From Muribaculaceae bacterium (GTDB lineage: Bacteria; Bacteroidota; Bacteroidia; Bacteroidales; Muribaculaceae): a stretch of 64,000 bases of DNA. Both the position numbers and the translations under genes were made by a program. The notes under the pieces were generated by a model. The model ran no database searches. It was given only the letters and a program-made list of their open reading frames with translations, and had not been told where the DNA came from. The stretch spans positions 1 to 64,000 of the forward strand of contig JAMPGA010000004.1 in assembly GCA_023664185.1 (NCBI GenBank), given 5' to 3'. Numbering within the stretch: the first letter of the stretch is position 1; the number at the start of each line of letters is the position of its first letter. Shown here piece by piece: positions 1-8,304 of this stretch.

Positions 1-11
1 AAACTGTGTAG

Positions 12-227
12 TCGGCTAAACGCCGCTTAACGAACTTGCGAAACTTGAATTATAAGCAAAATGATTCATCATCTAAAACCAAGTATACAGATCAATACTT
101 CCACTGTGATTGGGGCTGGAATGGTTATTCAAACGGTTATTATGCCGGAGAGGTTTTTACAATACTAAATGGAGATCAGTTTAAAATATCAACCTATTAT
201 CCAGTTAAAGCAAATATAATATATTGA
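12..227 (+). pseudogene. C-terminal fragment of a C10 (streptopain-like) peptidase
   Basis: The reading frame opens only after a stop at 9-11 and contains no ATG (first possible start is TTG at 36). It encodes about 71 residues ending at 225-227. The stretch FHCDWGWNGYSNGYY matches the conserved 'HxNWGWxGxxxGYF' block near the C terminus of C10 cysteine peptidases, which are secreted proteases common in Bacteroidales. The catalytic Cys and His of the family lie upstream of this block and are not in this frame, and neither other plus-strand frame restores them in the bases visible. I therefore call it a truncated or frameshifted remnant. A frameshift located just outside the window cannot be excluded. 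The next gene starts 4 bp downstream and is also secreted. Confidence 0.5.
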
Positions 228-231
228 TAAT

Positions 232-1071
232 ATGAGGTTTTTAATATTAATCATGATGGCTATGCTTGGGATGGTTTCTCAAGCCGCCAACTATACAAAC
301 TATTTTGTGCCAGGTACTAAATGGACCACCGAGTTTCAGAGCATACCATGGCATGAGGTTTCTTATCAGACCGTTTGGCTTGAGGGGGGAGCAAACGTTT
401 TCGGCTCAAGATGCATGCTTATGCATATTAAGGAAAATGATGGGAAAGAGTCCATCAGATATGTAAAGGTGGAAGAAGGCAAGATTTATTATCACGCCGA
501 AGTAGAAGGCGAATGGGAGTTGATGTATGATTTTGAACTAAAGGTGGGAGATCGGTGTTATCTGGGCTATCCCCATTGGAATTGGACTGATAGTCAGACT
601 AAACATCACAGATATATCGAAAATACTGGGTATTCGGAAATAGAAGGGATTCCGGTAATGAATGTAATATCGCTATATCAAAGCTCAGAGAGTAAAGAAC
701 TTATTAAGGACGGAGAAGGCTCATGGTTGTTGGGTATAGGCTCAACGGATGGAGTTTTGCAAAATTGTAATTATGGTATGGTAGGAGGCATAAGGACTCT
801 TGTCAAAGTAGAGAGCAATGGTACTGTGGTTTATGATAGAACGTCAGGTTTAAAGGATGTTGAATTTGACGGAGTCACTGTAAGATGTGAAGGCCGTGAT
901 ATCATAATCTCCGGATTGGATAATGGCGCACTGATTGAAGTTTATTCAATCACAGGGGTTATCGTGGCTAAATGCCAATGTACTACCGGAAGCGTCAACG
1001 TGAAAGTGGATCAGCCGGGAATATATTTTGTAAAAGCCGGTACATATACTCGAAAGATTTTGGTCAAGTAA
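232..1071 (+). CDS. Secreted protein with type IX secretion (Por) C-terminal sorting domain
   Basis: A 279-residue protein of unknown activity. Residues 1-18 form a signal peptide (MRFLILIMMAMLGMVSQA) followed by a beta-rich, aromatic-rich body. The last ~75 residues have the look of a T9SS type A sorting domain: a short Ig-like fold with IEVYSITG, then GIYFVKAG and the basic end RKILVK. In Bacteroidetes such domains direct export across the outer membrane by the Por/T9SS machinery, after which they are cleaved. The gene begins 4 bp after the C10 peptidase fragment, so the two may once have been one transcript. I do not recognise the N-terminal body. The ORF is followed directly by a MITE-like palindrome. 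Confidence 0.75.
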   Translation: MRFLILIMMAMLGMVSQAANYTNYFVPGTKWTTEFQSIPWHEVSYQTVWLEGGANVFGSRCMLMHIKENDGKESIRYVKVEEGKIYYHAEVEGEWELMYDFELKVGDRCYLGYPHWNWTDSQTKHHRYIENTGYSEIEGIPVMNVISLYQSSESKELIKDGEGSWLLGIGSTDGVLQNCNYGMVGGIRTLVKVESNGTVVYDRTSGLKDVEFDGVTVRCEGRDIIISGLDNGALIEVYSITGVIVAKCQCTTGSVNVKVDQPGIYFVKAGTYTRKILVK

Positions 1072-1076
1072 ATTTA

Positions 1077-1136
1077 GAGCCTGTCCTATAATATATGTTA
1101 ACGCTGAGGCGGTCACATATATTATGGGACAGGCTC
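1077..1136. mobile_element. 60-bp MITE-like palindrome with TTA direct repeats
   Basis: Two 22-bp arms (1077-1098 starting GAGCCTGTCC, and 1115-1136 ending GGACAGGCTC) are inverted repeats with one mismatch that pairs as G-U in RNA. They enclose a 16-nt loop. The element is flanked on both sides by TTA (1074-1076 and 1137-1139). A GAGCCTGTC-type tip and a 3-bp TNA target duplication are what IS5-type elements produce, so this could be a minimal non-autonomous relative. It may equally act as a bidirectional terminator between two convergent genes. There is no coding capacity. Confidence 0.5.
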
Positions 1137-1150
1137 TTACAAAAAATAAG

Positions 1151-1194
1151 AATCAGGGCGCATCGCGAAATAATAGACGCGATGCACCCTGATT
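1151..1194 (-). terminator. Rho-independent terminator of htpG
   Basis: The arms 1151-1167 and 1178-1194 form a 17-bp stem with one G-U pair and a 10-nt loop. Read on the minus strand the hairpin is followed by a T-rich tract (1141-1150). The plus strand also runs into TTTT, so it may work in both directions. Confidence 0.8.
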
Positions 1195-1216
1195 TTGGAT
1201 TGTATGTTCAGGCTAA

Positions 1217-3259
1217 TCAGAGAAGCTCTACCGAGCGGTGAACGAATTCGGTGAGGTCTTTGCCTTTGAGCAGGCCGTTGCCCAGGAGAGCCAGGTCGAT
1301 CATCTGGCGCACCACGGGGCGTGTGGCGGCATATCCGGAGATGATATTCTCTTGTTCTTTGCGCGACTTCTCCACACTGTCCATCAGGGCTTTTTCCTGC
1401 TCCGACTGTTCGGGGGTGGGCTTGTTGTCCTTGATGGCTGCACGGAGCTCGGTGAGCTTGGCGTTATTGTCGGTCACAGCCTGGCGCAGGGGTGAGAGCT
1501 CGGCGCTGAGTTTCTCTTCGGCATCCTTGAGTTCGCGCTCCACCACGGGCTGTGAGGTGTTGACTATGAGGTTGTAGCTGTCGGGGAGCTCGGCATAGAA
1601 AGCCATGCCGGGCTGTGTGGCGGCCATATCCTTCATACGGCGCATGTATTCGTTCTGAGTGACGAGCACGGGGTCGGCCTTCGGGTCGAGGCTCTGGAAC
1701 GAGATGAGAAACTCGCTCTTCTCCATCTTGGGAAGCTGTGAGTGGAACAGTGTGGTAAGTAGCGAGATGGCATCGGCTCCCAGTGAGCTCTGCTCGTCGC
1801 CTTCCTTGGGGATAAGGCGTGAGGCGGTGTCGGAGTCAACACGCACAAAGCGGGTCTTCTCCAGCTTGGTCTCGAGCATGGATATGAAGTGGCCGTCGAG
1901 CTGGCCGTCCATTACGAGCACATTGTAGCCCTTATCGGTGGCAGCCTTGATATAGCTGTACTGGGCGGTGGGGTCGGTGGCATAGATGTAGACCACATCG
2001 CCATCCTTGTCGGTCTGGGTGGCTTCGATGAGTGTGCGGTATTCCTCGAGTGTGAAATACTTGCCTTCGGTGTCTTTGACGAGGCAGAATTTCATGGCCG
2101 AGTCGCAGAATTTCTCGTCAGTGAGCATGCCATACTGGATGAAGATGCGGATGTCGTCCCACTTCTTTTCAAAGTCGGCACGGTCGGCCTTGAAGAGCTC
2201 TTCGAGGCGTGAGGCAACCTTCTTGGTGATATAGCCCGATATTTTTTTTACTGCACGGTCGCTCTGCAGATAGGATCTCGACACGTTGAGTGGGATGTCG
2301 GGGGAGTCGATCACGCCCTGGAGCAGCATCATGAACTCGGGCACCACGCCCTCCACGGAGTCGGTGACGAACACCTGGTTGCAGTATAGCTGGATGCGGT
2401 CTTTGCGGATGTCGAGGTTGCTCTTTATCTTGGGGAAGTAAAGGATACCGGTGAGGGTGAAGGGGTAGTCGACGTTGAGGTGTATCCAGAACAGCGGATC
2501 CTCCTGGCCGGGATAGAGGTCGCGGTAGAAGGTACGGTAGTCGTCGTCGGTGAGTTCGGCCGGCTTCTTGGCCCAGAGGGGCTCGGTGGCGTTGATCACG
2601 TTGGGCTTGTCGGTGTCCTGATACTTTCCGTCTTTCCATTCCTGCACCTTGCCTGAAATGACGGGCACGGGGAGGAAACGGCAATACTTTTTGAGCAGAA
2701 GGTCGATGCGGCTCTGCTCGAGATACTCCTTGTTGTCGTCGTCGATATAGAGTATCACGTCGGTGCCACGTGTGGCCTTGTCGGTCTCCTCCATTTCATA
2801 TTCGGGCGAGCCGTCGCAGCTCCAGCACACGGCTTTGGCGCCCTCCTTATATGAGAGAGTGCGTATCTCCACCTTCTTGCTCACCATGAAGGCCGAATAG
2901 AAACCGAGTCCGAAGTGGCCAATGATGCCTGGAGCCGAGTCCTTGAACTTGTTCACAAACTCTTCGGCGCCCGAGAAGGCTATTTGATTGATGTATTTCT
3001 CCACCTCTTCGGCGGTCATGCCTATGCCGTGGTCGGAGACGGTGATGGTGCCGGCCTCTTTGTCGACCTTCACCTCAACGTTCATTTCTCCCAGCTCACC
3101 CTTGAAGTCGCCAAACGACGAGAGAGTCTGGAGTTTGCGAGTGGCGTCGATGGCATTGGCTACGAGCTCGCGTAGAAATATCTCATTGTCTGAATAGAGG
3201 AATTTTTTGATGACGGGGAAGATGTTTTCCGTCGTCACGCCAATATGTCCTTTCTGCAT
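1217..3259 (-). CDS. htpG: Molecular chaperone HtpG (Hsp90 family)
   Basis: 680 residues. This is the bacterial Hsp90, an ATP-driven cytoplasmic chaperone dimer. The N-terminal GHKL ATPase is clear: EIFLRELVANAIDA with catalytic Glu31 and Mg-coordinating Asn35, SDHGIGM at 75-81, and GHFGLGFYSAF at 114-124 as the ATP lid. The middle domain follows from about 220 to 480 with FPKIKSNLDIRKDRIQLYCN, and the C-terminal dimerisation region ends the protein. The Asn-box reads ANAIDA rather than the usual SNASDA, which I take as a Bacteroidales variant. It is a monocistronic unit with its own terminator. ATG start at 3259. Confidence 0.96.
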   Translation of the reverse strand: MQKGHIGVTTENIFPVIKKFLYSDNEIFLRELVANAIDATRKLQTLSSFGDFKGELGEMNVEVKVDKEAGTITVSDHGIGMTAEEVEKYINQIAFSGAEEFVNKFKDSAPGIIGHFGLGFYSAFMVSKKVEIRTLSYKEGAKAVCWSCDGSPEYEMEETDKATRGTDVILYIDDDNKEYLEQSRIDLLLKKYCRFLPVPVISGKVQEWKDGKYQDTDKPNVINATEPLWAKKPAELTDDDYRTFYRDLYPGQEDPLFWIHLNVDYPFTLTGILYFPKIKSNLDIRKDRIQLYCNQVFVTDSVEGVVPEFMMLLQGVIDSPDIPLNVSRSYLQSDRAVKKISGYITKKVASRLEELFKADRADFEKKWDDIRIFIQYGMLTDEKFCDSAMKFCLVKDTEGKYFTLEEYRTLIEATQTDKDGDVVYIYATDPTAQYSYIKAATDKGYNVLVMDGQLDGHFISMLETKLEKTRFVRVDSDTASRLIPKEGDEQSSLGADAISLLTTLFHSQLPKMEKSEFLISFQSLDPKADPVLVTQNEYMRRMKDMAATQPGMAFYAELPDSYNLIVNTSQPVVERELKDAEEKLSAELSPLRQAVTDNNAKLTELRAAIKDNKPTPEQSEQEKALMDSVEKSRKEQENIISGYAATRPVVRQMIDLALLGNGLLKGKDLTEFVHRSVELL

Positions 3260-3417
3260 GGTATATGTTTTGAGTGTTTCTATTTATCTGTTATAACACT
3301 TCATGCAAAAATTGTGCCGAGCCGGCATCTGACAAATATTGTTAAATCAGACTGAAAAAATGTCATACTTCCGTCACGATGAGAATTTTTTGTTGAGGCT
3401 CTTTCGGCTATTTTGAT

Positions 3418-3425
3418 TAACTTTG
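3418..3425 (+). promoter_or_regulatory. Bacteroidetes -7 box for the 3443 gene
   Basis: TAACTTTG, a match to TAnnTTTG, lies 17 bp before the ATG at 3443. A TTG at 3393-3395 is a possible -33 element, but the spacer would be 22 nt, slightly long. Confidence 0.6.
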
Positions 3426-3442
3426 CAGAAAAGTACAGCATT

Positions 3443-3877
3443 ATGAAACGACTATTTATATGGCTCGTTGCCCTTCTTTCCGTGGCGCTGACATCGCAGG
3501 CCAGGATGATAAGAGGTTGTGAATCAGTCTCTGAAGGAGAGCCTTCGTTTTCGGTGGACAGTATAGACTGCCGCAAGGATCTCACCCGTGTCTATGGGCG
3601 CGTCATAGGGCGTCCCCACACGTCGTCCAGGATTGACGCCGTGGGTATGCTGGTGCCCGGTGGGGTGCTGAAGGAGTGCACCGATATCGACGGTGTGGAC
3701 TTCAACCGCTGGTTTCAGTGGGAGGATGACAGCGAGATACTCCTTGAGCTTGATTTTGGCCCGGTTAAGGATGCCCGCTCAGGGCAGCTCACATTCTCCT
3801 CGCCCCGCGGCACCACAATAGTCAAGTGGACCACACCGGACACCAAGGCTGACAAGAAATTGAAAAAAAGGAGGTGA
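3443..3877 (+). CDS. Small secreted protein of unknown function
   Basis: 144 residues from the ATG at 3443. I prefer this to an upstream in-frame start at 3413 because the promoter -7 box lies between them. Residues 1-20 (MKRLFIWLVALLSVALTSQA) are a typical signal peptide without a lipobox. The mature part has a beta-sandwich character with WFQWEDDSEILLELDF and a Lys/Arg-rich end (KADKKLKKRR). I do not recognise a named family. The topoisomerase III gene follows after 4 bp, so the two are probably co-transcribed. Confidence 0.7.
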   Translation: MKRLFIWLVALLSVALTSQARMIRGCESVSEGEPSFSVDSIDCRKDLTRVYGRVIGRPHTSSRIDAVGMLVPGGVLKECTDIDGVDFNRWFQWEDDSEILLELDFGPVKDARSGQLTFSSPRGTTIVKWTTPDTKADKKLKKRR

Positions 3878-3881
3878 ACGG

Positions 3882-5933
3882 GTGAAACTCTGTATCACTG
3901 AGAAACCCAGCGTGGCTCGCGATATAGCCCGTCTGTTGGGAGCAGATGTAAAGCGAGACGGCTACTTTGAGGGAGCAGGCTATTGTGTGACATGGACCTT
4001 CGGTCACCTCTGCACCCTGAAAGAGCCTCACGACTATACTGAGGGATGGAAGCGCTGGAGTCTGGGCACACTGCCCATGATTCCGGCCAAATTCGGCATA
4101 AAGCTCATACCCGACTCGGGCTATGAGCGGCAGTTTCATGTGATAGAGACGCTGGCCGGACAGGCCGAAGAGATAATAAACTGTGGCGATGCCGGCCAGG
4201 AGGGTGAGCTGATACAGCGCTGGGTGATGCAGAAAGCGGCTGTGAAGTGTCCGGTGAAACGACTTTGGATATCATCGCTCACCGACGATGCTATTCGCGA
4301 CGGATTCAATGGTCTGAAGCCCGAGGCCGACTATCGCAATCTGTATTATGCCGGGCTTTCGCGCGCCATCGGTGACTGGATTCTCGGCATGAATTGCACC
4401 CGCCTTTATTCGCTCAAATATTCCGAGCCCGGCAAGGTGCTCTCCATAGGTCGTGTGCAGACTCCCACGCTGGCTCTTATAGTGCAGCGTCACCGCGAGA
4501 TAACCGACTTCAAGCCTGAAGATTTCTGGGAGCTGAAATCGGTGTATCGCAACACTACATTCAGCGTCACATCGGGCCGATTCAAGAAGCTCGACGAGGC
4601 TGAGGCTGCCCTCCGGGGAATAGAGGGCAAGGATATGACTATCAAGGATGTGCAGGAGAAGCAGGGGCGCGAGTCGGCTCCTCGCCTCTTCGACCTGACC
4701 TCGCTGCAGGTGGAGTGTAACAAAAAATGGGGCTGGACGGCCGACGAGACTCTGCGCCTCATACAGTCGCTTTACGAGAAGAAGGTCACCACATATCCGC
4801 GTGTCGACACCACATATCTCAGCGAAGACCTGCACCCCAAAATCCCCACCATACTCTCAGCCATGACCCCCTACGCAGCTCAGACCGCGCCGCTCCTGGC
4901 TGGGAAAATACAGAAAAACAAAAAGATATTTGACAATTCCAAGATCACCGACCACCATGCCATCATACCCACCGGGCAGTCGCCGTCGGTGCTCATAGGC
5001 GATGAGCGCAAGCTATACCATCTTATAGCCCTGAGATTTATAGGTGTGTTTTATCCCGACTGCCGCTTCCTCACCACCACTGTCATGGGCGATGTCGACG
5101 GAATAAGCTTCAAAGCTTCAGGCAAGGTGATAACCGGCCCGGGGTGGCGTCAGCTCTACGACTTCACTCGCGATGCCGACGAGGCGAACGCCGACGACGG
5201 AGAAGCTATATTGCCGGAATTTAGAGTGGGGGAGAGCGGGCCACAGACACCCTCGCTGGTGAAGAAAACCACTCAACCACCTAAATATTATACGGAGGGC
5301 ACACTGCTGCGCGCCATGGAGAGCGCTGGCAAGACTGTCGACGACGAGGAGCTGCGCGAGGCCATGAAGGAGAATGGCATAGGGAGGCCATCGACCCGAG
5401 CAGCCATTATAGAAACCCTGTTCAAGCGCCGCTACATACAGCGTAGTCGCAAATCGATCATCCCCACCCAGGCAGGCATAGATCTGATAGACACCATAAG
5501 CGAGGAGCTGCTTAAGAGCGCCAAACTCACTGGGCTCTGGGAAAACAAGTTACGACGCATAGAGCGGGGCACATACTCGGCCGCCGAGTTTATAGACGAG
5601 CTCAAGGTGCTGGTAAACGGTATAGTGCTCAACGTTCTCGCCGATAACTCGCGCAGCAAAATACTTGTGGAGGACGAAAAGAAAGCTTCCGCCAAGAGCA
5701 GCAAAGGGAAGGAGACAGCGAAAGAAGCCGCACCTAAGAAGCCACGGGCGCCAAGAACAACCAAGTTTGAGCAGGTGGAGTGTCCGCTGTGCCATCAGGG
5801 CCACATAGTGAAAGGGCATACCGCCTTCGGCTGCAGCCGCCATCGCGAGGGGTGCATGCTGAGGTTGTTTTTCAAGGAGTATCCCGAGACTCTCACCCCC
5901 TCGCAATTAAAGAAGAAACTCGCCTCCCGATAG
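3882..5933 (+). CDS. topB: DNA topoisomerase III (type IA)
   Basis: 683 residues. It relaxes and decatenates DNA through a transient 5'-phosphotyrosine link. The N-terminal TOPRIM domain starts MKLCITEKPSVARDIARLLG and carries the acidic motif GDAGQEGELIQRW at about 102-114. The nucleophile is Tyr305 in TTYPRVDTTYL. The C terminus (about 625-683) has a zinc-finger-like CPLCHQGH...CSRHREGC segment after a Lys/Ala-rich linker. The start codon is GTG, preceded by AAAGGAGG, only 4 bp after the upstream gene. Length and layout fit the Bacteroidales TopB group, which is larger than the minimal archaeal form. Confidence 0.95.
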   Translation: MKLCITEKPSVARDIARLLGADVKRDGYFEGAGYCVTWTFGHLCTLKEPHDYTEGWKRWSLGTLPMIPAKFGIKLIPDSGYERQFHVIETLAGQAEEIINCGDAGQEGELIQRWVMQKAAVKCPVKRLWISSLTDDAIRDGFNGLKPEADYRNLYYAGLSRAIGDWILGMNCTRLYSLKYSEPGKVLSIGRVQTPTLALIVQRHREITDFKPEDFWELKSVYRNTTFSVTSGRFKKLDEAEAALRGIEGKDMTIKDVQEKQGRESAPRLFDLTSLQVECNKKWGWTADETLRLIQSLYEKKVTTYPRVDTTYLSEDLHPKIPTILSAMTPYAAQTAPLLAGKIQKNKKIFDNSKITDHHAIIPTGQSPSVLIGDERKLYHLIALRFIGVFYPDCRFLTTTVMGDVDGISFKASGKVITGPGWRQLYDFTRDADEANADDGEAILPEFRVGESGPQTPSLVKKTTQPPKYYTEGTLLRAMESAGKTVDDEELREAMKENGIGRPSTRAAIIETLFKRRYIQRSRKSIIPTQAGIDLIDTISEELLKSAKLTGLWENKLRRIERGTYSAAEFIDELKVLVNGIVLNVLADNSRSKILVEDEKKASAKSSKGKETAKEAAPKKPRAPRTTKFEQVECPLCHQGHIVKGHTAFGCSRHREGCMLRLFFKEYPETLTPSQLKKKLASR

Positions 5934-5950
5934 AGTAGGCAAAACAATCT

Positions 5951-5982
5951 TTTGATTATCTCGCGGGAAATTGTTAATTTTG
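5951..5982 (+). promoter_or_regulatory. tpiA promoter
   Basis: TTTG at 5951-5954, a 20-nt spacer and TAATTTTG at 5975-5982 match the Bacteroidetes sigma-ABfr consensus. The ATG is 40 bp downstream. Confidence 0.8.
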
Positions 5983-6021
5983 CCATCAGAATTTCAACAA
6001 CACATATTTTACAAGGTAAAA

Positions 6022-6777
6022 ATGAGAAAGAATATCGTTGCAGGCAACTGGAAAATGAACACCACCCTGCCCGAAGGTATCAAACTTGCTAAGGAGGTGA
6101 ACGACGCTCTCGCCACCGAGGCGCCCAAATGTGACGTAATCATCTGCGTTCCCTTTACCCATCTTGCCATGATCAACGAGATCATTGACAAAAATAAACT
6201 CGGCCTTGGTGCTGAAAACTGCGCCGACCACAAGTCGGGAGCCTACACAGGCGAGGTTTCAGCCCCCATGGTGGCTTCGACTGGTGCCAACTATGTGATT
6301 CTCGGACACTCCGAGCGTCGTCAGTATTACGGCGAGACCTCAGAGACCCTGCGCGAGAAAGTACGCTTGACCCTCGACAATTCACTCGCTCCCATCTTCT
6401 GCATAGGCGAGGTGCTGGAGCAGCGCGAAAACGGCACCTATCTCGACGTGGTTAAGACCCAGATCGAGGAAGGTCTGTTCAATCTCGATGCCGCAGAGTT
6501 TGGCAAAATCATCCTCGCCTATGAGCCTGTTTGGGCCATCGGCACAGGCAAGACAGCCACAGCCGACCAGGCCGAGGAGATGCACGCATTCATCCGCAAG
6601 ACCATTGCCGACAGGTATGGCAAAGAGGTGGCCGAGAACACATCTATCCTTTATGGCGGCAGCTGCAAGCCCTCAAACGCTCGCGAAATCTTCTCAAAGC
6701 CCAATGTTGACGGTGGTCTGATCGGAGGCGCAGCCCTCGAGGCCGAATCGTTTATGGGCATTGTAAACGCATTCTAA
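6022..6777 (+). CDS. tpiA: Triosephosphate isomerase
   Basis: 251 residues. It interconverts dihydroxyacetone phosphate and glyceraldehyde 3-phosphate in glycolysis. The catalytic set is present: Asn9/Lys11 in AGNWKMN, His96 in GHSERR, and Glu168 in [11 protein letters not shown]. The phosphate-binding loop LYGGSC lies near the end. I chose the ATG at 6022 ([11 protein letters not shown]) because an in-frame start 51 bp upstream falls inside the promoter. Length is normal for the family. Next to it are a SPOR protein and folE, with no obvious pathway link. Confidence 0.97.
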   Translation: MRKNIVAGNWKMNTTLPEGIKLAKEVNDALATEAPKCDVIICVPFTHLAMINEIIDKNKLGLGAENCADHKSGAYTGEVSAPMVASTGANYVILGHSERRQYYGETSETLREKVRLTLDNSLAPIFCIGEVLEQRENGTYLDVVKTQIEEGLFNLDAAEFGKIILAYEPVWAIGTGKTATADQAEEMHAFIRKTIADRYGKEVAENTSILYGGSCKPSNAREIFSKPNVDGGLIGGAALEAESFMGIVNAF

Positions 6778-6790
6778 TTTCACGGAAACC

Positions 6791-6818
6791 GAGAGCCGGG
6801 TGCTCACTCCCGGCTCTC
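6791..6818 (+). terminator. Hairpin after tpiA
   Basis: Perfect 10-bp stem, GAGAGCCGGG (6791-6800) with CCCGGCTCTC (6809-6818), and an 8-nt loop. No strong T-run follows, so termination may be partial and allow read-through into the SPOR gene. Confidence 0.6.
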
Positions 6819-6856
6819 TCCATAATTTCCATTTTTCCAATCTCCATTTCTCAGCT

Positions 6857-7351
6857 ATGCGCTCAATCTTCATACCATTGTGTATGCTGGCCTGCGGAGT
6901 CCTGACCGCCGGAGCCGACGTAACCTCAACCACCATCATTGACCACATCACAGCCGGTGGGGCCAATACGGTAGAACTGCCCGAGTCGCTGCTAAAGCGC
7001 CTCATGAAAGTTGAGCAGGCTCCCGAAGAGGAGGAGAAAGAGAAGGAGGAACCCGCAGTTCCGCGTCAGCAGACCGGACGTCAGGCCGGCTACAGAGTGC
7101 AGGTGTTCAGCGACAACAACCCCCGCACCGCCAAGGCTGAGGCCGGCAGCAAGAAGCGCATCATCGACGCACGCTTCCCGCAATATCAAACCTACGTGAG
7201 CTACACCTCGCCTTACTGGCGTCTGAAGGTGGGCGACTTCCGCACTCAACAGGAGGCCAATGCCGCCGCCGAGGAGCTGAAAAAGGCTTTCCCCGCCTAC
7301 AGCAAGGAGATACGTGTGGTGAGAGATCGTGTGAATATCTCTGCTAACTGA
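6857..7351 (+). CDS. SPOR domain-containing secreted protein
   Basis: 164 residues from the ATG at 6857. Residues 1-21 are a signal peptide. A Glu/Lys-rich linker (EEEKEKEEPAVPRQQ, about 55-70) leads to a C-terminal SPOR domain (about 77-160) with YRVQVFSDNNPRTAKAEAG, YWRLKVGDFRTQQEANAAAEEL and IRVVRDRV. SPOR domains bind glycan strands lacking stem peptides and concentrate at division sites. The protein is therefore likely a periplasmic peptidoglycan-binding factor. It lies between tpiA and folE, 11 bp before folE, probably as part of the same transcript. Confidence 0.85.
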   Translation: MRSIFIPLCMLACGVLTAGADVTSTTIIDHITAGGANTVELPESLLKRLMKVEQAPEEEEKEKEEPAVPRQQTGRQAGYRVQVFSDNNPRTAKAEAGSKKRIIDARFPQYQTYVSYTSPYWRLKVGDFRTQQEANAAAEELKKAFPAYSKEIRVVRDRVNISAN

Positions 7352-7362
7352 TCGGTAGATAC

Positions 7363-7947
7363 ATGGATAAGAACAGTGGTTTGTCTGACGATACCGTCCG
7401 TGAGATAGCCGGACACTATGCCGAGATACTGCGCCTGTTGGGCGAGGACGTCTCGCGCGAGGGGCTCGTGAAGACCCCCATGAGAGCCGCCCGGGCCATG
7501 GCATACATGACGCGCGGATATCGCCAGGACGCCGATGCCATCATCAACGGAGCCATCTTTACCCACGAGGGATCGCGCATGGTGGTGGTGCGCGATATCG
7601 AATTCTATTCCCTATGCGAGCATCACATACTTCCCTTTTACGGCACCGTATCCGTAGGCTATATCCCTAATGGTAAGACCATAGGTCTGAGCAAACTGGC
7701 TCGACTGGTGGATTTTTATGCACGGCGTTTGCAGGTGCAAGAGCGCATGACCTCGCAGATATGCCATATCATCATGGAAAAACTCGGCGCTAAAGGCGCT
7801 ATAGTGGTGTGTAAGGGTGAACACCTGTGCATGAAAATGCGCGGTGTGGAAAAACAGATGTCAGTGACCACCACTATGGAGTCAGCCGGAGTTTTTGAGA
7901 CAGACCCCATACTGCGCCGGGAGTTTTTCGACGCTCTGAGCTGTTGA
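7363..7947 (+). CDS. folE: GTP cyclohydrolase I
   Basis: 194 residues. It converts GTP to 7,8-dihydroneopterin triphosphate, the first step of folate (tetrahydrobiopterin/queuosine-type) pterin synthesis. The type I fold is clear. Zinc ligands are Cys85 and His88 in SLCEHHILPF and Cys156 in GEHLCMKMRGV. The substrate loop is GLSKLARLVDFYARRLQVQERMT. Dihydroneopterin aldolase (folB) lies about 31 kb away in this window. The stop codon abuts the poly-A side of a minus-strand terminator. Confidence 0.96.
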   Translation: MDKNSGLSDDTVREIAGHYAEILRLLGEDVSREGLVKTPMRAARAMAYMTRGYRQDADAIINGAIFTHEGSRMVVVRDIEFYSLCEHHILPFYGTVSVGYIPNGKTIGLSKLARLVDFYARRLQVQERMTSQICHIIMEKLGAKGAIVVCKGEHLCMKMRGVEKQMSVTTTMESAGVFETDPILRREFFDALSC

Positions 7948-7948
7948 T

Positions 7949-7988
7949 AAAAAAGAAAGACGCCCTCTGCATCACGCAGCGAGCGCCC
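7949..7988 (-). terminator. Rho-independent terminator on the minus strand
   Basis: On the minus strand GGCGCTCGCTGC pairs with GCAGAGGGCGTC (one mismatch, two G-U pairs) around a GTGAT loop. It is followed by TTTCTTTTTT directly before the folE stop codon. No annotated gene on that strand ends here, which supports an unannotated RNA. Confidence 0.7.
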
Positions 7989-8226
7989 GTAGTTATAATC
8001 ATCAATTCTAATTATCGGTATACGTTTTCACAAACTCGTCTCCAGTGCCACACACAGGTGGCGGTGGGAGATGGGTCAGGATAATTTCTTAAAGAATAGA
8101 TGGATTGAATTTGATCAACATGGTAGGTTAAAAATGTAAACAATCAACTTTTATAATAACGACTATGAAATTTTCAGGTTTATTATTTGCATTTTGCCGC
8201 CTTAAAAGCAGCACTTTTGTCTTTTC
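7949..8226 (-). ncRNA. Candidate small RNA of about 280 nt
   Basis: This intergenic interval has a complete minus-strand transcription unit but no credible gene. A promoter sits at 8233-8264 and a strong intrinsic terminator at 7949-7988. The interval contains a local hairpin (GCCAC-CTGTGT-GTGGC, about 8046-8061). The 5' part (GAAAAGAC) can pair with the terminator tail (GTCTTTC). The longest ATG-led peptide on this strand that I traced is about 10 codons. I do not recognise it as tmRNA, RNase P, SRP or a tRNA. 6S RNA is possible by size class, but I cannot show its central bubble. This is inferred from the signals only. Confidence 0.42.
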
Positions 8227-8232
8227 ACAGTG

Positions 8233-8264
8233 CAAAATTACAACAAAAAAATAGTCTTGTCAAG
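8233..8264 (-). promoter_or_regulatory. Promoter of the candidate small RNA
   Basis: On the minus strand CTTG (8261-8264), 20-nt spacer, TAATTTTG (8233-8240). This is a near-consensus Bacteroidetes promoter with no ORF immediately downstream. Confidence 0.65.
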
Positions 8265-8281
8265 TATTTTAACTCTAATTG

Positions 8282-8304
8282 GTTAAAACACAAAGCGTTT
8301 TAAC
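8282..8304. repeat. Short perfect inverted repeat
   Basis: GTTAAAAC and GTTTTAAC separated by 7 nt, in AT-rich intergenic DNA about 20 bp upstream of the sRNA promoter. It is operator-like in size; function unknown. Confidence 0.35.

Noticed and set aside
2169..2684. 171-codon minus-strand frame inside htpG
   Set aside because: Arg/Pro-rich alternate frame of the Hsp90 gene, no family features.
8170..8256. Short plus-strand ORF beginning MKFSGLLFAFC that looks like a lipoprotein signal
   Set aside because: Only 29 codons, no promoter in that direction, and it lies opposite the start of the candidate small RNA. Probably chance.
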